53,522 nt of DNA from contig NZ_CAJODG010000020.1 in the NCBI RefSeq assembly GCF_905233635.1, positions 1 through 53,522 of the forward strand. The letters run 5' to 3'. The translations under genes were made by a program, and so were the position numbers. This DNA is from Selenomonas sp. AE3005. Its GTDB lineage: Bacteria; Bacillota; Negativicutes; Selenomonadales; Selenomonadaceae. This document shows, in pieces, positions 34,355 through 42,071 of this stretch; positions within the stretch are counted from its first letter, which is position 1, and every line of letters begins with the position of its first letter. Below the pieces are notes generated by a model. It searched no databases. It had not been told where the DNA came from and saw only the letters and a list, made by a program, of their open reading frames with translations.

Positions 34355-34626
34355 TACCCCCTGATTGAATAAGTGAAATATATCCCTAAGTCGTGTTAAT
34401 CGTAGCACTATTAAGACCTAGTGTCAATGATGAATTTTAAAGAAACAAAAGCAATATTTTTCACAAAATTACAGTAAATGTCAAAAATGACGGGAAAATG
34501 TGTAAATTTACAAGGACTGGAGAATAGCTAAGATTTTCTTAGGTTAAGTTATTGTAATTAGGTGTGTTTTATTATATATTATAGATTGTTGTATGCGAAT
34601 GTAACCGGAAGGAGATTGTAACATAG

Positions 34627-35649
34627 ATGTTTGGTATGTCATTGGATATCGGTATAGATTTGGGCACGGCAAATGTGCTGGTATATGTAAAGGGAAAAGG
34701 TATTGTTCTGCGTGAACCGTCGGTGGTGGCTATTGACAGGGACACCAACCGAGTGCTGGCTATCGGTGAAGAGGCACGGCAGATGATTGGCCGTACGCCG
34801 GGCAATATCGTGGCTGTCCGTCCTCTGCGCGAGGGTGTTATTGCCGATTATGATATCACGGAAAGCATGCTGCGTCACTTCATTGAAAAGGTGGTAGGCC
34901 GCCGCTTTGTATTCCGTCCCCGCATTATGATTTGTATCCCGTCAGGGGTTACGATGGTGGAGCAGCGTGCTGTACAGGAGGCTGCTGAACAGGCTGGTGC
35001 CCGTCATACCCAGCTGATTGAAGAACCGCTGGCCGCAGCGCTCGGAGCTGGCCTGGATATCTCTGAACCCCGTGGTTCCATGGTGGTCGATATCGGCGGC
35101 GGTACGACGGATATCGCCGTGATTTCCTTGGGCGGTATTGTAAATAGTGCCTCCCTGCGCGTGGCTGGTGATAAGTTCGATGAGGACATCATAGCTTACG
35201 TGAAAAAGGAATTTAACGTCATGATTGGCGAACGTACTGCTGAAGACGTGAAGATGGTAGTGGGAGCTGCTTTTGCCACGGCGCGCAACGAAGTGATGGA
35301 TATCCGCGGCCGTGATATGTTGTCGGGCCTGCCGAAGAATGTGCAGATTACGACAGCACAGGCTGCTGAGGCCATGCGTGATTCGGTGACGAAAATCGTT
35401 GACTGCGTGAAGAAGGTATTGGAAGAAACGCCGCCGGAACTGGCTGCAGATATCATGAACTGCGGTATCGTCCTCACGGGCGGCGGCGCAATGCTCTACG
35501 GTCTGGACGAACTTATCCGCCGGGAAACTGATATCCCCACGGCACTGGCCGAGGACGCTATGAGCTGCGTGGCGATTGGCTGCGGCAAGGCGCTGGATTC
35601 GTTCTCCAAATTCGATGGCAAGGCACGGAATGTAAAAACCGGCCGTTAA
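34627..35649 (+). CDS. mbl: Rod-shape-determining protein, MreB/Mbl family
   Basis: Actin-like protein that forms membrane-bound filaments guiding cell-wall synthesis. 340 residues; MSLDIGIDLGTANVLVYVKG (phosphate 1), VVDIGGGTTDIAVISLGG (phosphate 2), GIVLTGGGAML (adenosine). AAGGAG (34609-34614) lies before the ATG. The neighbours flgF and flgG mirror the B. subtilis order mbl-flhO-flhP, so this is the Mbl-type copy. A terminator separates it from the flagellar genes. Confidence 0.93.
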   Translation: MFGMSLDIGIDLGTANVLVYVKGKGIVLREPSVVAIDRDTNRVLAIGEEARQMIGRTPGNIVAVRPLREGVIADYDITESMLRHFIEKVVGRRFVFRPRIMICIPSGVTMVEQRAVQEAAEQAGARHTQLIEEPLAAALGAGLDISEPRGSMVVDIGGGTTDIAVISLGGIVNSASLRVAGDKFDEDIIAYVKKEFNVMIGERTAEDVKMVVGAAFATARNEVMDIRGRDMLSGLPKNVQITTAQAAEAMRDSVTKIVDCVKKVLEETPPELAADIMNCGIVLTGGGAMLYGLDELIRRETDIPTALAEDAMSCVAIGCGKALDSFSKFDGKARNVKTGR

Positions 35650-35666
35650 AAAAATAATTATCAGCG

Positions 35667-35698
35667 AGAGAAACTCTGACAGGAGTTTCTCTTTTTTT
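35667..35698 (+). terminator. Terminator after mbl
   Basis: AGAGAAACTC (35667-35676) and GAGTTTCTCT (35683-35692), a 10-bp stem followed by TTTTTT. Confidence 0.92.
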
Positions 35699-35749
35699 CG
35701 CGAATTATAAAGGCAAGGAAAAGTGTAGATGTTAGGGGAGTGACATAAT

Positions 35750-36550
35750 ATGTGGCGTGGTCTTTATACGGCAGGCGCAGGAATGATTACGGAAACCAAG
35801 CGCACCGATACGCTGGCAAACAATCTTGCCAACGCCAATACAACGGGATTTAAAAGAGATGAGGCCATCAATCGGGAGTTCCGGCCCATGCTGATTCGCC
35901 GTATCAATGACGGTGTAAATCGTGAAGATGTGACCAGTTTCAAACAGTTCCATGTGGGGGAGGCCTATCCCGTGGTAGGCACATTGGGGCTTGGTTCTTA
36001 TATTGATGAAATAGCGACGGAGCATAGTCAGGGTGCTTTTGAAACGACAGGCAATCCCTTGGATTTGGCAATTTCCGGGGAAGGCTATTTTGCCATTCAG
36101 ACGCCTAACGGCGTACGCTATACCCGTGACGGGAATTTTTACAAATCTGCCAGAGGACAGATTCAGACGGTGAACGGCCAGACGGTGCTGGGGCGTAACG
36201 GTCAGGGCATTACCATTCCCGAGGAAACCACCAGCATTATGGTGGGCAGTCAGGGCGAAGTCTACGCCGACAATGTGCAGATTGGCCAGCTGCAGTTCGT
36301 GCAGTTTGACAATCGCCGGGCTGTGCTGAAACAGGGCAATAATCTCTATTATCCGCAGGAAGGTGCCCAGCCGCAGCCGGCTACGGGCGAGATTCAGCAG
36401 GGGCTTCTGGAGCGCTCCAATACCAATGTGGTATCGGAAATGGTGGAGCTTATCAATAACTACCGTGTTTATGAGGCCGGGTCAAAGGCGGTGACGACAC
36501 AGGATACGATGCTCGATAAGTCAGTGAATGAAGTTGGCAGATTGACTTAA
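35750..36550 (+). CDS. flgF: Flagellar basal-body rod protein FlgF-like (FlhO)
   Basis: Proximal rod protein, 266 residues, exported through the flagellar apparatus. N-terminal ETKRTDTLANNLANANTTGFKRDEA motif and C-terminal EMVELINNYRVYEAGSKAVTTQDTM coiled-coil region are the paired rod/hook signatures. GGGGAGTGA precedes the ATG. It is the first gene of a six-gene rod/ring operon. Confidence 0.92.
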   Translation: MWRGLYTAGAGMITETKRTDTLANNLANANTTGFKRDEAINREFRPMLIRRINDGVNREDVTSFKQFHVGEAYPVVGTLGLGSYIDEIATEHSQGAFETTGNPLDLAISGEGYFAIQTPNGVRYTRDGNFYKSARGQIQTVNGQTVLGRNGQGITIPEETTSIMVGSQGEVYADNVQIGQLQFVQFDNRRAVLKQGNNLYYPQEGAQPQPATGEIQQGLLERSNTNVVSEMVELINNYRVYEAGSKAVTTQDTMLDKSVNEVGRLT

Positions 36551-36585
36551 GATTTTTGTCGGTTTGTTCGATATATATTGAGGAT

Positions 36586-36622
36586 AGCGTCCCTCTTGGG
36601 GCGCTGAGCAACGCTTTTAGCG
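36586..36622 (+). repeat. Two hairpins between flgF and flgG
   Basis: An 8-bp hairpin (AGCGTCCC 36586-36593 with GGGGCGCT 36598-36605, one G-T pair) is followed by a 4-5 bp hairpin at 36612-36622. There is no T tract, so it is more likely an mRNA processing or stability element than a terminator. Confidence 0.4.
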
Positions 36623-36655
36623 ACAGATACGGTGTTAGAAGGGGAGGAACCCGTT

Positions 36656-37447
36656 ATGATGAGAGCACTTTGGTCGGCAGCTTCGGGGATGAAGGGGCAG
36701 CAGACTAATATGGATGTTATTGCCAACAATATTGCCAATGTCAATACTTACGGCGGCAAGAAGGTTCGGGCTGAATTTCAGGATTTAATCTATCAGACAC
36801 TGCGTGATGCCGGGGCGCAGAGCGGGCAGGACAATCAGTATCCCACGGGGCTGCAGATTGGTTTGGGAACCAGAGTGGCAGCTACGCAGCGTGTTATTAC
36901 GCAGGGGCCGCTGCAGACGACGGAAAATCCCACGGATGTGGGTATTCAGGGGGAAGGTTATTTCCGTGTAACCCTGCCGGATGGCACGACGGGCTATACC
37001 CGTGACGGTGCGTTCAAGCTGGATTCGCAGCGCCGTCTGGTGACTTCTGACGGCTATCTCTTGGCAGACGGCATTACCTTTGGCGAGAATTCGCCCGTAG
37101 ACTCTATCGTTATTGCCGGTGATGGTCAGGTTTCGGAAACGCCTGCCGGTGGTACGCAGCAGAATGTAGGCCGTATTACGCTGGCACGTTTTGTCAATCC
37201 TGCCGGTCTTACGGCTATCGGCAAAAACCTCTTTATCGTATCGGAGGCCTCCGGGCAGGCTATTGAGAGCAATCCCGGAACCGACGGCGCAGGAACGCTG
37301 ACGCAGGGCACGTTGGAAATGAGCAATGTGCAGATTGTTGAGGAAATGGTCAATATGATTGTTTCCCAGCGTGCTTATGAATCAAACTCCAAGGCTATTA
37401 CGACCTCCGATTCCATGCTGGAAATCGCCAATGGACTTAAACGTTGA
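36656..37447 (+). CDS. flgG: Flagellar distal rod protein FlgG
   Basis: Distal rod protein, 263 residues. N-terminus MRALWSAASGMKGQQTNMDVIANNIANVNT and C-terminus VEEMVNMIVSQRAYESNSKAITTSDSML are strongly FlgG-like. One oddity: the NTTGFKK turn reads NTYGGKK. GGGGAGG at 36641-36647 supports 36656. The stop TGA overlaps the flgA ATG by one base. Confidence 0.94.
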   Translation: MMRALWSAASGMKGQQTNMDVIANNIANVNTYGGKKVRAEFQDLIYQTLRDAGAQSGQDNQYPTGLQIGLGTRVAATQRVITQGPLQTTENPTDVGIQGEGYFRVTLPDGTTGYTRDGAFKLDSQRRLVTSDGYLLADGITFGENSPVDSIVIAGDGQVSETPAGGTQQNVGRITLARFVNPAGLTAIGKNLFIVSEASGQAIESNPGTDGAGTLTQGTLEMSNVQIVEEMVNMIVSQRAYESNSKAITTSDSMLEIANGLKR

Positions 37448-38229
37448 TGAAAACTAAAAGAAGCCGCTTAGCCACTTGCTGTATATTATATATGCTATGG
37501 AGTGGCTTCTTCTGTCTGTTAGCACTGGGATTTTCGCCGCGGGCAGAAGCTATTTATGGCGGTAATACGCAGGCGGAGGTATTTCCCCAGATGGTCAGCT
37601 CACAGAAACTGGCCGGCCTGGCCCGGCAGCAGCTGGAGCTGGAATTGCATAAATGTGGTGAGGACAGGCGGCATGTGCTGACACTTACCACTAATCCCAC
37701 TAATGTGCGCCTGCCGGCCGGCAAGGTTACCTTTGAGTCCGAAATTTCGGGAACACTGCGTTATGGCGGTGTTCAGCCGGTGCATATCAGCATTATGGTG
37801 GACCAAAAATTATACCGGCGTGTCATTTGCTATTATCGGGTGCAGGTCTTTGAAAAGGTGTTGGTGGCAGGTGCTAATCTGCCGCTCGAAACAGCGATTT
37901 CTCCGAGTGCGGTACACGTGGAAGAACGTGAAGTTACGGGAGGCAAAGGCCGCTATCTGACCAAGGCCGAAGATATTGCCGGACGGGTGCCGGTGCGTTA
38001 TATCCGTATGGGGCAGCCCATAGAGCAGAATATGCTGCAAAATCCCATTGTCGTTCATTCCGGGGCGCCGGTGCGGCTGCTTACCAATTACAATGGCGTG
38101 GAGGTCAGTGCCGAGGGCGTAGCCCTGCAAAAGGGGCGTATTGGTGAGGTTATCAAGGTGCGTAATGCCCGGTCAGCCAAGACTTTGCGCGGCAAGGTTA
38201 TCGACGCTGCTACGGTGAAGATTGAATGA
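37447..38229 (+). CDS. flgA: Flagellar P-ring assembly chaperone FlgA
   Basis: Periplasmic chaperone for P-ring assembly, 260 residues: an N-terminal signal/anchor (about 8-36), an N-terminal domain, then a SAF/ChapFlgA domain (about 140-258) with TAISPSAVHVEEREV, GRVPVRYIRMGQPIEQNML and a C-terminal GEVIKVRNARSAKTLRGKV block. Its ATG overlaps the flgG stop and has no clear ribosome site, which suggests translational coupling. Confidence 0.9.
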   Translation: MKTKRSRLATCCILYMLWSGFFCLLALGFSPRAEAIYGGNTQAEVFPQMVSSQKLAGLARQQLELELHKCGEDRRHVLTLTTNPTNVRLPAGKVTFESEISGTLRYGGVQPVHISIMVDQKLYRRVICYYRVQVFEKVLVAGANLPLETAISPSAVHVEEREVTGGKGRYLTKAEDIAGRVPVRYIRMGQPIEQNMLQNPIVVHSGAPVRLLTNYNGVEVSAEGVALQKGRIGEVIKVRNARSAKTLRGKVIDAATVKIE

Positions 38230-38249
38230 TATAAAGGCAGGTAGTGACT

Positions 38250-38849
38250 ATGAAGTTAAAATATAAAAAACAAATCGCTCTGGCCCTGACGGCCGGTACG
38301 TTGTTTTTCTCCGTGGCACCGGCGGTTTCTGCTCAGTCGCTATGGGCAGGCGGCGGCCGGTACAGGAATGTTTTTTCCGACCGCAAGGCTGCGGATGTGG
38401 GGGATATTCTGACCATTGTCATCAGTGAATCCACCACGATATCGGATACGCGTTCCAGCTCCAACAGCAAGAGCGGCAATACATCACTGGAAAGCGGTAT
38501 TGGTATCTTTGATTTTCTCAAGGCGGCATCCATCGGCGGCTCGGATTCCTTTAAGGCTGATGGAGCGGCATCTTCAAGAAATACTACCAATGCCAATGTG
38601 ACGGTGACGGTGGTTGACGTGCAGCCCAATGGTAATTTGGTGCTGGAGGGGACGCAGTCCATTTGGAATAACAAAAATGAACACAAGATAACCTTTAAGG
38701 GTATCTGCCGTCCTGAGGATATTACGGCCAATAATACCATTTCTTCCACGAAAATCGCGGGGGCAACGGTGCGGTTCGATGGCAAGGGGCCGCTGAATGC
38801 TAAACAGCGTCAGGGTATACTCACGCAAATCTTTAATTTCCTGTTCTAA
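38250..38849 (+). CDS. flgH: Flagellar L-ring protein FlgH
   Basis: Outer-membrane L-ring subunit, 199 residues, with signal peptide (cleavage near AVSA/QS, residue 29) and the conserved FSDRKAADVGDILTIVISE, NLVLEGTQSI and C-terminal LNAKQRQGILTQIFNFLF. Unusually, there is no lipobox cysteine at the cleavage site, whereas E. coli FlgH is a lipoprotein. AAAGGCAGG lies upstream of ATG 38250. Its presence implies an outer membrane. Confidence 0.93.
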   Translation: MKLKYKKQIALALTAGTLFFSVAPAVSAQSLWAGGGRYRNVFSDRKAADVGDILTIVISESTTISDTRSSSNSKSGNTSLESGIGIFDFLKAASIGGSDSFKADGAASSRNTTNANVTVTVVDVQPNGNLVLEGTQSIWNNKNEHKITFKGICRPEDITANNTISSTKIAGATVRFDGKGPLNAKQRQGILTQIFNFLF

Positions 38850-38866
38850 GACTACGGAGGCAATAC

Positions 38867-39985
38867 ATGAAGAAACTATTGGCTTGTTTACTGGCCGGGG
38901 CTATGGTTTTGGGGGCTGTGCCCCCCTTAGCGTCGGCAGATAATGCCGTGACAAGGATAAAGGATATCGCCAAGGTGCAGGGCGTCCGTTCCAACCAGCT
39001 GATGGGCTATGGTCTGGTAGTAGGCCTCAATGGCACGGGTGATTCCAATAAGTCCGTGGAAACGGTACAATCCATTGTCAATATGCTGAAAACTTACGGG
39101 GTAACGGTAAGCCAGTCGGCGCTGAAATCCGATAACGTAGCTGCCGTTATGGTGACGGCGACCTTGCCACCCTTTGTACGGGAAGGGGATACGATTGATA
39201 TTACCGTTTCCTCCATCGGTGATGCGGACAGCATTCAGGGCGGTACGCTTTTGCAGACACCCTTGAAAGCTGGCAACGGCGAGGTTTACGCCGTGGCACA
39301 GGGGGCTGTTTCCACCGGCGGCTTTATGGCCGGCCGGGGCGGCGGCAACTCCACAGCGACGAAAAATTTCCCCACGGTGGGCATGACACCCAACGGGGCT
39401 ATCGTGGAGCGGACGGTGGAAGATGATTTAGGCAATAACGGACGCTTGTCCCTGTCGCTGGCTCATCCGGACTTTACGACTGCCAGCCGTATGGCAGAGG
39501 CCATCAATTCGCAGTATGGGGCAATTGCCTCGGCCGTTAATCCGGGACGTATCGATATAAGTGTACCGTCTTACTTCCGGAGAAACGTGGTGGGCTTTGT
39601 GGCCTCCATTGAAGAATTGCCGGTAATGCCCGACAAGGTGGCCAAGATTGTGGTTAATGAGCGCACGGGTACCATTGTTATGGGCGGTGATGTGTCGGTG
39701 GATGAAATCGCCATCACGCAGGGCGGCTTGTCCATCAGGGTGCAGAAGAATCAGGAGGCCAGCCAGCCGGACCCGTTCAGCTATGGTACAACCATTGTGA
39801 CGAAAAACACTGATGTGACGGTGACGGAAGATAAGGCCAGTACGATTGTGCTGCCGGCTACGGCCAATGTCAGCGATATTGTCGGGGCGTTAAATGCCGT
39901 AGGGGCAACGCCGCGCGATACGATTTCCATTCTGCAGGCGATGAAGGCGGCAGGTGCCCTGCACGCTGAACTGCAGTTGATTTAA
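38867..39985 (+). CDS. flgI: Flagellar P-ring protein FlgI
   Basis: Periplasmic P-ring subunit, 372 residues, with signal peptide (1-25) and family stretches RIKDIAKVQGVRSNQLMGYGLVVGLNGTGD, DIDVSSIGDA-type DITVSSIGDADSIQGGTLL, GRIDISVPS and VVNERTGTIVMGGDV. ACGGAGG precedes the ATG. It forms the L/P-ring pair with flgH. Confidence 0.95.
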   Translation: MKKLLACLLAGAMVLGAVPPLASADNAVTRIKDIAKVQGVRSNQLMGYGLVVGLNGTGDSNKSVETVQSIVNMLKTYGVTVSQSALKSDNVAAVMVTATLPPFVREGDTIDITVSSIGDADSIQGGTLLQTPLKAGNGEVYAVAQGAVSTGGFMAGRGGGNSTATKNFPTVGMTPNGAIVERTVEDDLGNNGRLSLSLAHPDFTTASRMAEAINSQYGAIASAVNPGRIDISVPSYFRRNVVGFVASIEELPVMPDKVAKIVVNERTGTIVMGGDVSVDEIAITQGGLSIRVQKNQEASQPDPFSYGTTIVTKNTDVTVTEDKASTIVLPATANVSDIVGALNAVGATPRDTISILQAMKAAGALHAELQLI

Positions 39986-39998
39986 GCAGGTGATAATT

Positions 39999-40415
39999 AT
40001 GCAGATTACACCCTTGGGAATTAACAGCAATACAGAACTGACGGGCAATAACACTTATGAGTCAGCCCGGACAGCGGCAGAATCAGCTAAGTTTGCCGAT
40101 GTGCTGAAGGATTTGCAGAGCAAGGCAACGGCAAAGGCAGAGGATGCAGAGGCTGTGAAGCGTGACAAGGATTTGCGGAAGGCCTGCGAGGGCTTTGAGG
40201 CGATGTTCCTGTCCATGATGTATCGGCAGATGCGGGCAACCGTGCCGAAGAATGAGCTGTTTGGAGAGTCCAATGCCTTGAAAATTTTTCAGGACATGCG
40301 CGATGATGAACTGATGAAAAATGTAGCTGCCGGCGGTGGTATCGGCATTGCCGATATGATGTATAAGCAGCTGAAACCACAGGTTGAGAAACAGAGTCAA
40401 AATGTGATAAAATAA
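39999..40415 (+). CDS. flgJ: FlgJ-type rod-capping protein, N-terminal domain only
   Basis: A 138-residue rod-binding protein. The region from about residue 50 (LRKACEGFEAMFLSMMYRQMRATVPKN...) to GGGIGIADMMYKQL is the FlgJ N-terminal domain, which caps the growing rod. The muramidase domain found in E. coli FlgJ is absent, as in many other phyla, so a separate lytic enzyme must open the wall. AAGCAGGTGAT lies before ATG 39999. A strong terminator follows: end of the operon. Confidence 0.9.
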   Translation: MQITPLGINSNTELTGNNTYESARTAAESAKFADVLKDLQSKATAKAEDAEAVKRDKDLRKACEGFEAMFLSMMYRQMRATVPKNELFGESNALKIFQDMRDDELMKNVAAGGGIGIADMMYKQLKPQVEKQSQNVIK

Positions 40416-40423
40416 GGCAAGGC

Positions 40424-40457
40424 TGGGGCGGTTGTGTCAACCGCCCCAATTTTTTTC
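40424..40457 (+). terminator. Terminator of the flagellar rod/ring operon
   Basis: TGGGGCGGTTG (40424-40434) and CAACCGCCCCA (40438-40448) form an 11-bp GC-rich stem followed by a T tract. Confidence 0.93.
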
Positions 40458-40494
40458 CTTTTGGTGGTGCTTTTTCTACGGGAGGTCTTTGAGT

Positions 40495-41973
40495 TTGTTT
40501 ATAAAATCTCGTAAACTGGTTACGTTGTCGTTGGCGGTATCTTTGCTGGGGCTGCCGGTAGGAGCCAGCGCGGCAGATTTGACGTCTGTGCGCTATCACA
40601 GCGGTTCTGCACATGACCGGGTGGTTTTTGACTGGTCAGCTATTCCTAAGTACAATGTGACCTTGTCGTCAGACAAGCGGACGCTGACGGTGGATTTTTT
40701 CAATGCAGATAAACGCCGTATTGCGGAGAAAAGTTTTTCCAGTTCCCGGGTGGAATCGGTGAAGTACACGGAGCGCAATGGTCATTTGCTGGTGACAATG
40801 CGCCTGCGTGACGGCTATACATATAAAGTAGAAAAACTGGCTAATCCGCCGCGGGTGTTTGTGGATGTGCTGTCTGCCAAGCAGAGCACGGGCAGGAAGC
40901 CTGCTGCCGCAACGGGCGGCAAAAAAGGAAACGGTGCGGATTTGGGCGGCAATCTGCTGAACCTGAAATTTGACGGCCTGTACAGCGAACTGGCAGCGCC
41001 GGGACTCGCCAAGCGCGAGTATGTCTATTGGAATGATGCCGGTAAGGTTTCGGCTTACTTTGTCGAGGCGGATAAAAATATCTACAATGTAAAACCGGCA
41101 CTGGCCCGGGGACGTGTGCCAGGCTTGCAGACCACCAGCGGCATTTCGGATATGACGGACGCTGTGGCGGCTGTTAATGCCACGTATTTTGCCGGCAATG
41201 GCGATGCCATCGGCATGGTGAAAATCGATGGCGACATGGCTGGCACGACGTATTATAAACGTACGGCACTGGGGATTCTGTCCAACGGGCAGCCGGTGAT
41301 GGGGCGTGTTTCCTATAATGGCCGGGTTACTATTGGCGGTGTCAGCCAGCCCGTGTCCGGGGTGGACGCTGAGCGCGGTGAGGACAATCTCACCCTTTAT
41401 AATCACTGGTATGGCACGCGGACGCGCACTAATGAGTTCGGTAAAGAGTATACGGTCGTAAATGGCAAGGTGACGGCGATAAAAAACGGCAATTCGGTTA
41501 TTCCGAAAAATGGCGTGGTGGTATCAGTGCATGGTGCCGCAGCGGACGCGTTTGCCAAGGTAAAAGTGGGCGACAAGGCTGTAATTTCTCAGGAGCTCGG
41601 CAGCCCCTGGAATCAGGCGGTTGAGATTATGGGCGCCGGCCCCCGTCTGGTGGAAAATGGCAATGTCAAGGTAACGGCCGGCTGGGAGCAGTTCCCTTCC
41701 GATATCCGTTATGGCCGTGCTCCGCGCAGTGCCGTGGCTATTTTGAAAAACGGCAACTATCTTTTTGGTGTAGTTGACGGCCGTCAGGCGGACAGCGTAG
41801 GCCTGACACTGACGGAATGGGCCGAACTGCTCGTTAAAATGGGGGCCAAAGATGCCATGAATTTAGATGGCGGCGGTTCCAGTGCCCTGGTCGTGGGTGG
41901 CGAGGTGCAGAATTCCCCGAGCGATGGTCATGAACGTTCGGTGGGGTCGGCACTGATACTTACTAAAAAATAA
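40495..41973 (+). CDS. Exported AMIN domain plus NAGPA-type phosphodiester glycosidase
   Basis: A 492-residue envelope protein. Signal peptide 1-27; an AMIN-like domain (about 35-130, with RYHSGSAHDRVVFDW and a VDV ending), which commonly binds peptidoglycan; then a NAGPA/phosphodiester glycosidase domain (about 220-490) with VNATYFAG, MGAGPRLVENG, RAPRSAVAI and the signature MNLDGGGSSALV. This family removes GlcNAc or other sugars from phosphodiester-linked glycans; the target here is unknown, perhaps an envelope polymer. A TTG at 40495 is used: GGAGG at 40481-40485 is 9 bases away. Confidence 0.85.
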   Translation: MFIKSRKLVTLSLAVSLLGLPVGASAADLTSVRYHSGSAHDRVVFDWSAIPKYNVTLSSDKRTLTVDFFNADKRRIAEKSFSSSRVESVKYTERNGHLLVTMRLRDGYTYKVEKLANPPRVFVDVLSAKQSTGRKPAAATGGKKGNGADLGGNLLNLKFDGLYSELAAPGLAKREYVYWNDAGKVSAYFVEADKNIYNVKPALARGRVPGLQTTSGISDMTDAVAAVNATYFAGNGDAIGMVKIDGDMAGTTYYKRTALGILSNGQPVMGRVSYNGRVTIGGVSQPVSGVDAERGEDNLTLYNHWYGTRTRTNEFGKEYTVVNGKVTAIKNGNSVIPKNGVVVSVHGAAADAFAKVKVGDKAVISQELGSPWNQAVEIMGAGPRLVENGNVKVTAGWEQFPSDIRYGRAPRSAVAILKNGNYLFGVVDGRQADSVGLTLTEWAELLVKMGAKDAMNLDGGGSSALVVGGEVQNSPSDGHERSVGSALILTKK

Positions 41974-42071
41974 ATGCTGCCTGGGACCTTCTGCCTATGG
42001 TAAAAGAACTGGTAACGGGTTATAATGAAATGATGGCATATTATAATGTATAGCAAATGAGGTGAATTATT

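Noticed and set aside
33290..34372. Long plus-strand reading frame opposite the lactate dehydrogenase gene
   Set aside because: It is the antisense shadow of a clear dehydrogenase with matching motifs, ribosome site and terminator on the minus strand.
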